A stretch of 64,000 nucleotides of DNA from positions 186,001 through 250,000 of the forward strand of contig NZ_JAJQXA010000003.1 in NCBI RefSeq assembly GCF_021245985.1. The letters are read 5' to 3'. The stretch is from Flavobacterium soyae. GTDB taxonomy: Bacteria > Bacteroidota > Bacteroidia > Flavobacteriales > Flavobacteriaceae. The notes below the pieces were generated by a model, which had not been told where the DNA came from, ran no database searches, and worked only from the letters and a program-made list of their open reading frames with translations. A program made the position numbers and the translations under genes. This document shows, piece by piece, positions 26,295-35,568 of the stretch. Each line of letters starts with the position of its first letter. Positions within the stretch are counted from its first letter, which is position 1.

Positions 26295-26302
26295 TATTTT
26301 TG
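26295..26302 (+). promoter_or_regulatory. -7 promoter element of yaaA
   Basis: TATTTTTG matches TAnnTTTG, 20 bp before the yaaA start. Confidence 0.55.
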
Positions 26303-26322
26303 AGTTATATAAAAATGCACAA

Positions 26323-27081
26323 ATGAAAATTGTTATATCGCCGGCGAAATCACTGAATTTCGAAAAAGAATTACCTACTGCTCAACATACTGAGCCTTCA
26401 TTTTTAAAAGAAGCGCGTCAGGTTCATAAAATACTAAAAGGAAAAAAACCTGCTGAATTATCTCATTTAATGTCAATTTCCGATAAACTTGCTGACTTAA
26501 ATTGGAAACGAAACCAAGACTGGAAAACACCATTTACGGTTGAAAATGCCCGCCCGGCAGTTTATACTTTTGATGGTGATGTTTATACAGGTTTAGATGC
26601 TTATTCAATTCCGTTAGAAAAATTAGATGTTCTTCAGGATAAACTTAGAATTTTATCAGGACTTTACGGAGTTTTAAAACCGCTTGATTTAATGCAGGCA
26701 TACCGTTTAGAAATGGGAACAAAACTGCCTGTTGGAGATTATAAAAACCTGCATGAATTTTGGAAACCTGTTGTTACAAAAGCTTTAAACAAAGAATTGA
26801 CAAAAGGGGAATTATTTGTGAATTTAGCCAGTAACGAATATTTCTCGGCAGTTGATGTAAAAGCTTTAAAAGTTCCTGTAATCACTCCGGATTTTAAAGA
26901 TTACAAAGATGGAAAATTAAAAATGATCAGTTTCTTCGCAAAAAAGGCGAGAGGTATGATGGTGCGTTATATTATTGATACAAATGCAGAAACTATTGAT
27001 GATTTAAAAGGTTTTAATTACGAAGGTTATCATTTTGATGCGAATCTTTCAAAAGGAAATCATTTGGTTTTTATAAGGTAA
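26323..27081 (+). CDS. yaaA: Peroxide-stress protein YaaA
   Basis: The protein has 252 residues, full family length. It starts MKIVISPAKSL and carries PARYTFDGDVY-like wording (RPAVYTFDGDVYTGLDA), the LSGLYGVLKPLD motif, and NLASNEYFSAV. In E. coli YaaA lowers intracellular iron during peroxide stress and binds DNA. It is monocistronic with its own promoter after the tandem repeat. Confidence 0.95.
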   Translation: MKIVISPAKSLNFEKELPTAQHTEPSFLKEARQVHKILKGKKPAELSHLMSISDKLADLNWKRNQDWKTPFTVENARPAVYTFDGDVYTGLDAYSIPLEKLDVLQDKLRILSGLYGVLKPLDLMQAYRLEMGTKLPVGDYKNLHEFWKPVVTKALNKELTKGELFVNLASNEYFSAVDVKALKVPVITPDFKDYKDGKLKMISFFAKKARGMMVRYIIDTNAETIDDLKGFNYEGYHFDANLSKGNHLVFIR

Positions 27082-27087
27082 ATTTTG

Positions 27088-27230
27088 AGGGACAAAGGTT
27101 CAAAGTTACAAAGGATCAGAGGTTTTTTTTTAAGGTTCTGAGTTACTAAGATGCTAAGGTTCTAAGATTTTTTACTAGAGAGCCGAAGGCTCGGAACATA
27201 TTGTAGGCAGGGATTTCAATCCCTGTAAAT
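27088..27230. repeat. Mixed short repeats downstream of yaaA
   Basis: A GGGACAAAGGTTCAAAG array (27088-27122) is followed by a GGTTCTGAGTTACTAAG array (27131-27170), then small palindromes GAGCCGAAGGCTC and AGGGATTTCAATCCCT. All four belong to families seen elsewhere in the window. Confidence 0.75.
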
Positions 27231-27290
27231 TTCAAGAATATTGATAAAGATTTCAATCTCTGAAGATTTAGTGGATGTCAACAAAAAAAT

Positions 27291-27322
27291 AAACGCCGAA
27301 TTCTAAATTGAATTCGGCGTTT
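27291..27322. terminator. Hairpin terminator after the efflux operon
   Basis: AAACGCCGAATTC faces GAATTCGGCGTTT with a 6-nt loop, flanked by A and T runs. It lies between convergent yaaA and the DHA2 transporter gene. Confidence 0.85.
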
Positions 27323-27343
27323 CTGCGTATTATAAAATTATTA

Positions 27344-28933
27344 TTAGTGCATTGCGTCGGCTGCGCTAATCTTGTTCTTCCCTTTTTTGATAAAGAGAAT
27401 AATCGGTATACAACATAAAAACATAATTCCCAGGTACATAAAAATATCCATGTAAGCCAAAACGGTACTTTGTTTTAATACTGAATATTCTATTGCCTGG
27501 TAAGCTTTTTTAAGTGCAACATCAGCACTATATCCTTTTGACATAAAAGCTCTTTGCATTCCTGCAATACGCTGCTGAACATCATATTTTGCAGGATCTA
27601 AATTGTTGATTAAATCAACTCTGTGTTCCTGACTAAAACGTGTGATAAAAGTGGTAATAATTGCAATACCAAATGAACCTCCTAATTGACGCATCATTCC
27701 GGTAAAAGCAGCTCCTTCACCAATTTGTTTTCCTTTTAAAGTTGAAAGTGAAAGTGTTGTAATTGGTACAAAAAGTAATCCAAGACCAATTCCTCTTAAA
27801 ATTAATGGCCAGTACATATGTTCAACACCGGTATCAGGAGTCATACGACTGTACATCATAAAAGTAAAGAGGAAAAACACAAAAAATCCAACTCCAACCA
27901 TATAACCTTGCGGAACACCTTTTTGAATCATATTTCCAACAAAAGGCATCATAATCGCCGTTGTTATAGATCCCGGAATCAATAATAATCCTGCATCAGT
28001 TGCTGTCCATCCTAAAATTGACTGTGTATAAATTGGGATAATTAAGGTTGAACCATATAATCCAAAACCAAGAATGAAACACATTACAGTCCCAATTCTT
28101 AAATTTCCATCTTTTAAAACACTTAAATTAACAATTGGATGTTTGTAAGTCAGCTCTCTCCAAATAAAAAGAATCAATCCTAGAACAGTCACAACACTTA
28201 GAGTTACAATAAGTGAATCGTTAAACCAGTCATCTTGCTGTCCGTGTTCTAAAACAAATTGTAAAGAACCGATAAAAGCACTCAACAAGAAAATTCCCCA
28301 CCAGTCAACCTGATTTGCTTTTAATTTTTCTCCATATTTAGGGCTTCTTACGAAAGTTAAAGCCAAAATAGTAGCGATAATTCCAAGTGGAATATTAATG
28401 TAAAATATATAAGGCCAGGAATAATTATCTACTAAATATCCCCCCAAAGGCGGACCTAAAGTTGGACCCACAATTACACCCATTCCGTAAATGGCCTGTG
28501 CCATACCACGTTTTGCAGCCGGATAACTTTCTGTAATAATCGTTTGGGCTGTTACAAGTAACGCTCCGCCACCCATACCTTGTACGAATCGGAAGGCTAC
28601 AAGTTCCCAAATATTAGTGGCATTTCCACATAAAAAGGAACAGACGGTAAATATAATGATAGAAGCCACAAAATAATTACGTCTTCCAAATTGCTGCGAT
28701 AACCAGCTCGTCATTGGTATTACAATAACATTTGCAATTGCATATGCTGTAATAACCCACGCCACATCGGTCAGGGTAGCACCAAGACTTCCGCGCATGT
28801 CTGTCAGCGCTACGTTTACAATCGTCGTATCTACAATTTCCAGCAATGCACAAAGTACTGCCGTAATCGTAATGACAACACGTCTAAAACCGTATTCTAC
28901 TAAATCGTCGTCTGCTTGTACTGCTGCTGCCAT
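27344..28933 (-). CDS. DHA2-family MFS drug efflux transporter (EmrB/QacA type)
   Basis: The protein has 529 residues and about 14 membrane helices. DHA2 features are IVDTTIVNVAL in the first helix and RFVQGMGGGALL plus GPTLGPPLGGYLVD in helices 4-5 (the antiporter motif). It exports hydrophobic compounds in exchange for protons. Its start is 3 bp after the HlyD-family adaptor, and with TolC it forms a complete EmrAB-TolC-like tripartite pump. Confidence 0.94.
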   Translation of the reverse strand: MAAAVQADDDLVEYGFRRVVITITAVLCALLEIVDTTIVNVALTDMRGSLGATLTDVAWVITAYAIANVIVIPMTSWLSQQFGRRNYFVASIIIFTVCSFLCGNATNIWELVAFRFVQGMGGGALLVTAQTIITESYPAAKRGMAQAIYGMGVIVGPTLGPPLGGYLVDNYSWPYIFYINIPLGIIATILALTFVRSPKYGEKLKANQVDWWGIFLLSAFIGSLQFVLEHGQQDDWFNDSLIVTLSVVTVLGLILFIWRELTYKHPIVNLSVLKDGNLRIGTVMCFILGFGLYGSTLIIPIYTQSILGWTATDAGLLLIPGSITTAIMMPFVGNMIQKGVPQGYMVGVGFFVFFLFTFMMYSRMTPDTGVEHMYWPLILRGIGLGLLFVPITTLSLSTLKGKQIGEGAAFTGMMRQLGGSFGIAIITTFITRFSQEHRVDLINNLDPAKYDVQQRIAGMQRAFMSKGYSADVALKKAYQAIEYSVLKQSTVLAYMDIFMYLGIMFLCCIPIILFIKKGKNKISAADAMH

Positions 28934-28936
28934 TTT

Positions 28937-30016
28937 TTATTTTAAATGTACGTCTACATCAACATTCATTCCTGGTCTTAAAAGTTTTACTTTTTCAGGA
29001 TCGTTTGATTCATCTAAACTAATTTTTACTGGTAATCTCTGAATTGTTTTTACGAAGTTTCCTGTAGCATTATCAGGAGGTAACAATGAAAAACGTGATC
29101 CTGTTGCAGGAGAAAATGAAGTTACAGTACCTTTAAACTCATAGTTTGGATAAGCATCAACTTTTAAACTTACTTTTTGCCCCACAACCATTTTGTTTAA
29201 TTGTGTTTCTTTAAAGTTAGCTACAACCCAAGCCTCATTATTGTTGATAATGTAGAATAAAGATTGCCCCGGCTGAACTAATTGTCCCGGCTGAATATCA
29301 ACTTTAGAAACCTGACCATCAATAGCCGCTGTAACTACTGTGTAGCTTAAGTTTAAGTGAGCAACATCAAGCATTGTTTTTGCTTTTTTGATGTTTGCTG
29401 CTGCAACTTCTGTTTGTTTATCAGAAACTTTAGATTTTGACTGAATAACAGATTTTTGGTAAGAACTTGCTCTTTGCTGCTGTTCTAAAACACGTACTTG
29501 GTTTTCAGCTTCATCTTTTGCAGCCTGAGCCTGTTCAAATTGCTGTTTTGTAATGGTATGCGTTTTATACAAGTTATTATAACGGTTGAAATCGTTTGTA
29601 AGCTGTCTCAATCTGATTTTAGCACTTTCGATAGAACCGCTTGCAGATCTCATATTTGCATCAGAAACCGAGATGCTTGCATTTGCACTTCCAATATCAG
29701 CTTTTGCTGCTTCGTATTGACCTTCAGCTCCTAATAATGCAGCATTTGCTTCATCGATTTTTAACTGATAATCTCTTTTATCGATAGTAAATAAAGTATC
29801 TCCTTTTTTTACATAGTCATTATCTTTCACATATACTTTACTAATATATCCTGATACTCTCGGAATAATCGGATTCATTTTTTTCTCAATTTGAGCATCA
29901 TCCGTTTCTTCGTGAGCCAATGAGTGTAAGTATTTTGATATTCCGTAAGTTCCTCCCACTAAAACCAAAACGGTTAGTATGATGATGAATTTTTTATTTG
30001 TCTTTTTCTTTTCCAT
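28937..30016 (-). CDS. HlyD/EmrA-family periplasmic adaptor
   Basis: The protein has 359 residues. It has one N-terminal membrane anchor (about 9-26). Facing biotinyl-lipoyl halves are PRVSGYISKVYVKDNDYVKKGD and AAIDGQVSKVDI with LVQPGQSLFYI. A long coiled-coil hairpin (about 80-210) lies between them and a beta-barrel at the end. It bridges the DHA2 pump and the TolC channel. Confidence 0.93.
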   Translation of the reverse strand: MEKKKTNKKFIIILTVLVLVGGTYGISKYLHSLAHEETDDAQIEKKMNPIIPRVSGYISKVYVKDNDYVKKGDTLFTIDKRDYQLKIDEANAALLGAEGQYEAAKADIGSANASISVSDANMRSASGSIESAKIRLRQLTNDFNRYNNLYKTHTITKQQFEQAQAAKDEAENQVRVLEQQQRASSYQKSVIQSKSKVSDKQTEVAAANIKKAKTMLDVAHLNLSYTVVTAAIDGQVSKVDIQPGQLVQPGQSLFYIINNNEAWVVANFKETQLNKMVVGQKVSLKVDAYPNYEFKGTVTSFSPATGSRFSLLPPDNATGNFVKTIQRLPVKISLDESNDPEKVKLLRPGMNVDVDVHLK

Positions 30017-30027
30017 GAGAGCTTCGA

Positions 30028-31347
30028 TTATATTTTAGAAAGATTGAATGATTGTGATAATTGTCCTGATACTGAAAGTAATTCGTAATATTTTTGAATA
30101 ATTGTTGCTTTTGCTACAGCGGTATTGATTTTAGCACTTAGCTGTTCAACATCAGCTTCAACAAGATCATTGGTATCTGCAAGACCATTGTCGAATTTAT
30201 CTTTTACAAGTCTGTAATTTTCTGCAGCCTGCTGAAATGCTTCTTCATAAACCACACTTTGATTGATCGCTAAGTCATAATCTTCAATAGATTTTTGAAC
30301 TTCAACTTTAATGCGGTCCGTCATAATAGCCTCCGTATTTTTTACTTCAAGCGCTTTGCTTTCTGCTTCTTTTACGTGTGCGCTGTTTTTAAGGATTCCA
30401 GATAAATCATACGATAAACCTAAACCAAAATTCATAGCATATTTTACAGTAATAATGTCTTTAAGATCTAAAGCAGTATAACCGCCAAGTAATGAAATTG
30501 TTGGATAATATCCGGCTTTTGCAATCTTAACATTAGCTTCTGAAGCTTTTTGCTGTAAACGAACAGCCTCTAAATCTTTTCTGCTTTCAAGTGCTAAAAC
30601 ATCTGATCTTGGAGCATTAGTTGTTTTTAAGTTAAAGAAATCATCTTCGTTAACCTGAATTTTTACTGTTGGCTCTAATTTAAGTAATGTCGTTAGATAA
30701 AAGTTGATGTTGCTAATGTTGTTATTAGCTTCATCAATAGATAATTGCGTTTTTGAAACCAGTAATTGTGCTTTCAATAAATCATTTCTTGGAATGATTC
30801 CGTTTTTCTCTAATTCAATAAAATCAGTAACACGCTGTTTAGCACTTTTTTGATTCTCTGTTAAAACATCTAAAGTTTTTTGTGCCTTGTATAAAGCCGT
30901 GTAATAAGTAATTACCCTTAAGGCAACATCTTCTTTTGTTTTAGCAGCAGTAACGCTTTCGGCTTCATATAAGCTTTCATAAGCGTCAATACTATTCTGA
31001 ATTTTAAATCCTGCAAAAAGAGGTAAACTTAAATTTGCCATACCAAGCATTGCACGATCCGGAGAAGCTAAAGAAGCGCTTTCTCCCTGATTAGGCATAT
31101 CGATCGAAGCTTTTGTTAATCGCTGATATTGTCCTGAAATTTTTAAATCAGGATATTGGTTATTCTTAACCGTTTGTAATTCATATTTTTTTGAGTTTAC
31201 CTTAGTGTTGGCAAGCGTAACCTCGTTACTCTTTTCCCAAGCCATTTTTACGGCTTCATCTAAAGTTAAACTTGTTTTTTCTTGTGCTTCTATTGAAGAT
31301 ATCCCTATAAAGAAAACTCCAAAGAGCATTATTTGACTAATTTTCAT
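30028..31347 (-). CDS. TolC-family outer-membrane channel protein
   Basis: The protein has 439 residues from the ATG at 31347; the frame upstream has only a TTG. It has a signal peptide ending at about SIEAQ and two OEP repeats of coiled-coil helices and barrel strands. The ATG lies inside the last codons of the TetR gene (11-bp overlap), so the regulator and pump are translationally coupled. Confidence 0.92.
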   Translation of the reverse strand: MKISQIMLFGVFFIGISSIEAQEKTSLTLDEAVKMAWEKSNEVTLANTKVNSKKYELQTVKNNQYPDLKISGQYQRLTKASIDMPNQGESASLASPDRAMLGMANLSLPLFAGFKIQNSIDAYESLYEAESVTAAKTKEDVALRVITYYTALYKAQKTLDVLTENQKSAKQRVTDFIELEKNGIIPRNDLLKAQLLVSKTQLSIDEANNNISNINFYLTTLLKLEPTVKIQVNEDDFFNLKTTNAPRSDVLALESRKDLEAVRLQQKASEANVKIAKAGYYPTISLLGGYTALDLKDIITVKYAMNFGLGLSYDLSGILKNSAHVKEAESKALEVKNTEAIMTDRIKVEVQKSIEDYDLAINQSVVYEEAFQQAAENYRLVKDKFDNGLADTNDLVEADVEQLSAKINTAVAKATIIQKYYELLSVSGQLSQSFNLSKI

Positions 31348-31966
31348 AAACAAGTAGCGCTTTTATAGTTTGTTGAATGTGCTTTGTAAGACTGTTTTTA
31401 ATGTAATCGTTGTATAACGTTTCTGTTTTTAGATTTAAGAGTTCCTCAAAGAATGATTTATTCATATGAAAATGAAAAAAAGTTCCCATAATCGTTGGTG
31501 TAATCAACGGGATAATGACATCTTTTCTAAAAATCCCTTTTGACTGGCCTTCTTTAATAATTGCTTCAAGAGATTTTAGGTTTCCCTTTTTCAGCTCTGT
31601 AAAAGCGGCAAGGCTTTCTTCTCTTTTTTTAGAATTAAGTTCGAAATGTAAAACTCTGAAAATCCCTCTGTTACAATTAATTCTATTGATATAAATTTCG
31701 ACTAATTTATTGACTTTATCAAGAGGGTGAAGATCTTCATGCTGTAAACTTTCGATTTGTAACTTTAAATCAGCTGTTTTATGAATGATTAAAGATTCCA
31801 GTAATTTATCTTTTGAACCAAAATAATACGAAACCATGGCAATATTAATTTTTGCATGTTTCGAGATATCCCGTATTGATGTTCCCTCAAATCCTTTCTC
31901 AGAAAATAGCTTTTCAGCAACAGTAAGAATCTGAATTTTTTTATCGTTTAATTCGATCTGTGACAT
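31337..31966 (-). CDS. TetR/AcrR regulator of the efflux operon
   Basis: The protein has 209 residues from the ATG at 31966 (MSQIELNDKK). The helix-turn-helix is in AEKLFSEKGFEGTSIRDIS, followed by INIAMVSYYFGSKDKLL. The C-terminal domain is a ligand and dimer domain of no clear subfamily. It is the first gene of its own operon with TolC, HlyD and DHA2. Two palindromic sites overlap the promoter, so it very likely represses itself and the pump until a substrate binds. Confidence 0.92.
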   Translation of the reverse strand: MSQIELNDKKIQILTVAEKLFSEKGFEGTSIRDISKHAKINIAMVSYYFGSKDKLLESLIIHKTADLKLQIESLQHEDLHPLDKVNKLVEIYINRINCNRGIFRVLHFELNSKKREESLAAFTELKKGNLKSLEAIIKEGQSKGIFRKDVIIPLITPTIMGTFFHFHMNKSFFEELLNLKTETLYNDYIKNSLTKHIQQTIKALLVYEN

Positions 31967-31987
31967 AGTATTGTTTATAATCGAATA

Positions 31988-31995
31988 CAAAATTA
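31988..31995 (-). promoter_or_regulatory. -7 promoter element of the efflux operon
   Basis: On the minus strand this reads TAATTTTG, matching TAnnTTTG, 21 bp before the TetR start. It overlaps the first operator. Confidence 0.65.
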
Positions 31996-32025
31996 AACAC
32001 TCGTTTAATTTAAACACTTGTTTAG
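31993..32025. promoter_or_regulatory. Twin operators for the efflux TetR
   Basis: Two palindromes with TTAAAC-N4-GTTTAA form: 31993-32008 (perfect 6-bp arms) and 32010-32025 (TAAAC/GTTTA arms). Their centres are 17 bp apart. The first covers the -7 element. Confidence 0.8.
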
Positions 32026-32074
32026 TTTTTGTTTAACACAATATTAACATAAAACGGTTTCGATAATTTTGGGC

Positions 32075-32109
32075 AAAAAAAAAAACTGAAACACTTAGTA
32101 TTTCAGCTT
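32075..32109 (-). terminator. trp: Terminator of the trp operon
   Basis: Read on the minus strand, the hairpin CTGAAATACTAAGTGTTTCAG is followed by a run of eleven T residues. It lies after trpA and a palindromic repeat, so it would end the trp transcript. Confidence 0.75.
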
Positions 32110-32122
32110 TGTTAGTTTGTTT

Positions 32123-32222
32123 TGTCATTCCGACGAAGGAGGAATCGCACTCGTAATTCGACAAAGATTGGAGAATTTGCTTGTGGAGTTTCTAGTGCGA
32201 TTCCTCCTTCGTCGGAATGACA
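32123..32222. repeat. REP-like element family B, copy 1
   Basis: Perfect inverted arms of 27 bp (beginning TCATTCCGACGAAGGAGGAA) enclose about 45 nt. A second copy at 52315-52410 keeps both the arms and the inside wording (AAAGATTGG, GGAGTTTCTAGTGCGATT). It lies just downstream of trpA. Confidence 0.9.
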
Positions 32223-32245
32223 AGCTAGGCTTTTATTGTATACGT

Positions 32246-33007
32246 TTATCGAATCTCTCCAACAAATTCCTCAATTTTCCCACTTCCGTTTTCACTTAAA
32301 TGTTTAATAAAAGCACTTCCAATAATAGCGCCTTTTGCATATTTAGTAGCTTGATTAAAAGTCTCTTTATTCGAAATTCCGAAACCTACAATTTGTGGAT
32401 TTTTTAAATTTAGGTTTGCTATTCTCTCGAAATAGCTTTCCTGAACATTTCCAAAACCAGATTGAGATCCCGTAACGCTTGCAGAACTTACCATATAAAT
32501 GAATCCGTTTGAAACGCTGTCGATAAAACGAATACGATCGTCAGAAGTTTGCGGCGTAATCAGGAAAACATTAATTAATCCGTATTTTTCGAAAATCGCT
32601 TTGTATTCTTCAGCGTAAACATCAACAGGTAAATCTGGAATAATTAAACCGTCGATACCAATTTCGCTGCATTTTTTGCAAAAAGCTTCAACGCCGTATT
32701 GTAACATCGGATTAAAATATCCCATAATAATCAAGGGGATTTTTACGCTTTCACGGATGTTTTTCAGCTGATCGAAAAGAATTTGAGTTGTCATTCCGTT
32801 ATGAAGTGCCTGTGTAGAACTCGTCTGAATTGTTGGTCCATCGGCCAAAGGATCACTAAACGGAAGTCCAATTTCGATTAAATCGACCCCATTTTTCTCT
32901 AAATCCTGAATAATCTGCACAGTATCATTTAAGTTAGGATATCCCGCAGAAAAATAGATCGAAAGTATCTTTTTATCTTCTTGTAATTTTTGAGTTATTC
33001 TGTTCAT
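32246..33007 (-). CDS. trpA: Tryptophan synthase alpha chain
   Basis: The protein has 253 residues from the ATG at 33007 (MNRITQKLQED). It has the catalytic Glu and Asp of ELGLPFSDPLADGPTIQ in the form IEIGLPFSDPLADGP, and IPDLPVD and GFGISNKE loops. It cleaves indole-3-glycerol phosphate to indole for TrpB. It is separated from trpB by two unrelated genes and a 236-bp repeat-containing gap, so it may also have its own mRNA end or processing. Confidence 0.95.
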   Translation of the reverse strand: MNRITQKLQEDKKILSIYFSAGYPNLNDTVQIIQDLEKNGVDLIEIGLPFSDPLADGPTIQTSSTQALHNGMTTQILFDQLKNIRESVKIPLIIMGYFNPMLQYGVEAFCKKCSEIGIDGLIIPDLPVDVYAEEYKAIFEKYGLINVFLITPQTSDDRIRFIDSVSNGFIYMVSSASVTGSQSGFGNVQESYFERIANLNLKNPQIVGFGISNKETFNQATKYAKGAIIGSAFIKHLSENGSGKIEEFVGEIR

Positions 33008-33024
33008 TTTAATATCTTTTTTAT

Positions 33025-33236
33025 CCTGCAAGGTTTCCAAAACCTTGTAGGTATGTTAGTTTTTTGCCACAGATTAAAAGGATTTTCACTGATTATTATT
33101 CAAATTTTATTTCATGCAGATTTAAATTGATTTAAGCCAATTGATGCAGATTTTTTAAAAATATCTTTAATTAAATCTGTAATAATCTGTCAAATCTGCG
33201 TGAAAAAAATCTGTGCAAATCTGTGAAATCTGTAGC
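33025..33236. repeat. Repeats upstream of trpA
   Basis: A CCTGCAAGGTTTCCAAAACCTTG hairpin (33025-33053) is a relative of the one at 10436. It is followed by GCCACAGATTAAAAGGATT wording and further AATCTGTG/AATCTGCGTG words to 33236, of the family that is tandem at 25.9 kb. Confidence 0.7.
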
Positions 33237-33243
33237 ATTATTT

Positions 33244-33981
33244 TTAATTTTTTAAAACCCTACTTGTCCAATTATCCTTTTGTTTTTCTACCAATAATAA
33301 TCCCGAATCTGAATCATTCATCTGCCCAATTAATTCTCCTTTATTATTCCAAAATGCACTTTGACCTGCCGAAGGAGATCCCCACGATTCGCCGCTGAAA
33401 TTCGACATCAAAACATTCATTTGATGTTTCTCGGCATAATTTTGCAAATCTCTGTATGCGTTCGGAATCCCGTTTGGCGAAAAGAAAATACTGGCAGTAT
33501 AAATATCAGTTTCTCTCTTTTTCGCATTTTCCGGATGAAGCGGATTATCAATATCGGCACAAATGGCAAATGAAATCTTTTGATTTTCAATTGAAATAAT
33601 CGGATTATTATCAAAAGAAGATTGAAAATATTCATCCTCGCCTTCGTGTAAAAACTGTTTCGTATAAATTGAAACTAACTTATCTGGAGAAATTACAAAT
33701 TCGCCAATAAACAGATTTGAGCCAATTTCAATAGGTGCACCGGCAATAATTACAATATTATTTTCTACAGCTAATTTTTGCAAATGATCCAAGCGCGAAT
33801 CGTTTTTCTGGAAAGCTAATCTCTGTGCATGTTCTCTTTCATAGCCTGTAATAGACATTTCAGGAAATGCAATTAATTGCGCTTTATTTTTTACAGCCAA
33901 TTCTATAAGACGATAATGATCTGATAAATTTGCATCGATATCCCCTCGCGTTGGTTTTGTTTGTGCAGCAGCTAGAATCAT
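33244..33981 (-). CDS. Nitrilase-superfamily carbon-nitrogen hydrolase
   Basis: The protein has 245 residues with the catalytic triad in place: Glu in FPEMSITGYE, Lys in YTKQFLHEGE and Cys in SFAICADIDN. It is an amidase-type hydrolase of unassigned substrate. It lies within the trp gene order, 18 bp after the gamma-glutamylcyclotransferase-like gene, between trpB and trpA. Nothing links it directly to tryptophan synthesis. Confidence 0.9.
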   Translation of the reverse strand: MILAAAQTKPTRGDIDANLSDHYRLIELAVKNKAQLIAFPEMSITGYEREHAQRLAFQKNDSRLDHLQKLAVENNIVIIAGAPIEIGSNLFIGEFVISPDKLVSIYTKQFLHEGEDEYFQSSFDNNPIISIENQKISFAICADIDNPLHPENAKKRETDIYTASIFFSPNGIPNAYRDLQNYAEKHQMNVLMSNFSGESWGSPSAGQSAFWNNKGELIGQMNDSDSGLLLVEKQKDNWTSRVLKN

Positions 33982-33999
33982 TTTTTATTTTATAATTAT

Positions 34000-34317
34000 T
34001 TAGTTTTCCATATAAATCCAGGCCGAAATTCCTGATTTTAAAGTAACCTTAACTCTTTTATAAGCATTAGATTCAAATAAATCTACTTTTGCTAAATCTG
34101 CGTTAGTAACATTGAAAACAACTCCATGAATAACTTCTGAAGGATTTTCGCTTGGTACAACGACAACATAATCAGCCATTCCAAATTCTTCTTCAATTTG
34201 AAGGCTTTTTAGTTTATAACCAAGAAGCTGGTCAGGAGTTCCAGTTAATACTTTATTGAAAACCTGCATTTGAATTTGTTTTGATCGTAATGTTCCGTAA
34301 GAGAATAACTTTTCCAT
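34000..34317 (-). CDS. Gamma-glutamylcyclotransferase (AIG2-like) family protein
   Basis: The protein has 105 residues. It has the substrate-loop motif YGTLR at 7-11 and a probable acidic residue in VDLFESNAYKRV. The fold is small and cytoplasmic. The activity in this subgroup is not established. It is the gene after trpB in the operon (57 bp). Confidence 0.88.
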   Translation of the reverse strand: MEKLFSYGTLRSKQIQMQVFNKVLTGTPDQLLGYKLKSLQIEEEFGMADYVVVVPSENPSEVIHGVVFNVTNADLAKVDLFESNAYKRVKVTLKSGISAWIYMEN

Positions 34318-34374
34318 ATCTACTTTTTTCTCGTTATTTGTTTGCGTTAGCGAATGCCCAAATTACGATTATTA

Positions 34375-35556
34375 TTACAATTTAAAATAATCAATATAAT
34401 TGTCTAAATCTTTATCGCCACGTCCAGAAAGACTAATAACGACAACATCTGTAGGTTTAAATTTCTTTTGATCTAAAACTGCAAATGCATGGGCGCTTTC
34501 AATCGCCGGAATAATTCCTTCTAGTTTTGTCAATTGCAAGCCTGCATTCATAGCATCATCATCGGTTACAGAGAAGAATTCACCGCGTCCGGTTTGTGCC
34601 AAATGTGCATGTAAAGGTCCAACTCCAGGATAATCTAACCCTGCTGAAATTGAATACGGCTCAGTAATTTGTCCGTCTGGCGTTTGCATTAAAAGGGTTT
34701 TGCAGCCGTGAATAACCCCCACTTTTCCTAATTTACTTGTTGCAGCACTATGCCCGCTGTCAACACCTTTTCCTGCAGCTTCAACGGCAATAATTCCAAC
34801 TTCAGGTTCGTGTAAAAAGTGGTAATATGTTCCTGCGGCGTTACTTCCGCCGCCAATACAAGCAACAACATAATCAGGATTTTCTCGTCCTTCTTTTTCT
34901 TTTAACTGCCATTTTATTTCTTCTGAAATAATACTTTGAAAACGTGTAACCATATCGGGATAAGGATGAGGTCCAATCGCCGATCCGATTATATAATGTG
35001 TATCAACAGGATTATTAATCCAATCGCGAATGGCTTCGTTTGTAGCGTCTTTTAAAGTACGTGAACCCGAAAGTGCCGGACGAACTTCTGCGCCTAACAT
35101 TTTCATACGGGCCACATTCGGAGCCTGACGCGCAATGTCAATTTCGCCCATGTAAACGATACATTCAATTCCCATTAAAGCGCATACTGTTGCCGATGCT
35201 ACACCATGTTGACCTGCTCCGGTTTCGGCAATAATTCTTTTTTTACCTAAACGTTTTGCTAATAAAATCTGCCCAATTGTGTTGTTGACTTTGTGCGCTC
35301 CGGTATGGTTTAAATCTTCTCTTTTTAGATAGACTTTGGTATTGTATTTTTCAGATAATCGCTTTGCAAAATACAACGGACTTGGGCGTCCTACATAATC
35401 TTTTAGCAATTGGTTGAACTCAGCTTTAAAATCTGGTTCATCCATTATGCTTAGATATTTTTGGCGTAATTCTTCTACATTTGGATACAGCATTTCAGGA
35501 ATGTAAGCTCCTCCAAATTCTCCGTAATATCCTTTTTCGTTGACGTTAAAACTCAT
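34375..35556 (-). CDS. trpB: Tryptophan synthase beta chain
   Basis: The protein has 393 residues, standard length for the TrpB1 class. PLP lysine is in LNHTGAHKVNNTIGQ; the phosphate-binding loop is in CIGGGSNA; the end ends with SLSGRGDKD. It joins indole to serine using PLP. It follows trpF by 12 bp. Confidence 0.97.
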   Translation of the reverse strand: MSFNVNEKGYYGEFGGAYIPEMLYPNVEELRQKYLSIMDEPDFKAEFNQLLKDYVGRPSPLYFAKRLSEKYNTKVYLKREDLNHTGAHKVNNTIGQILLAKRLGKKRIIAETGAGQHGVASATVCALMGIECIVYMGEIDIARQAPNVARMKMLGAEVRPALSGSRTLKDATNEAIRDWINNPVDTHYIIGSAIGPHPYPDMVTRFQSIISEEIKWQLKEKEGRENPDYVVACIGGGSNAAGTYYHFLHEPEVGIIAVEAAGKGVDSGHSAATSKLGKVGVIHGCKTLLMQTPDGQITEPYSISAGLDYPGVGPLHAHLAQTGRGEFFSVTDDDAMNAGLQLTKLEGIIPAIESAHAFAVLDQKKFKPTDVVVISLSGRGDKDLDNYIDYFKL

Positions 35557-35568
35557 TTTATTTAAAGT

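Noticed and set aside
27178..27230. Possible riboswitch upstream of the efflux genes
   Set aside because: It is downstream of both convergent genes, and the hairpins match dispersed repeats.
32117..32299. 60-codon plus-strand frame inside the family B repeat
   Set aside because: It consists of the palindrome and the antisense of trpA.
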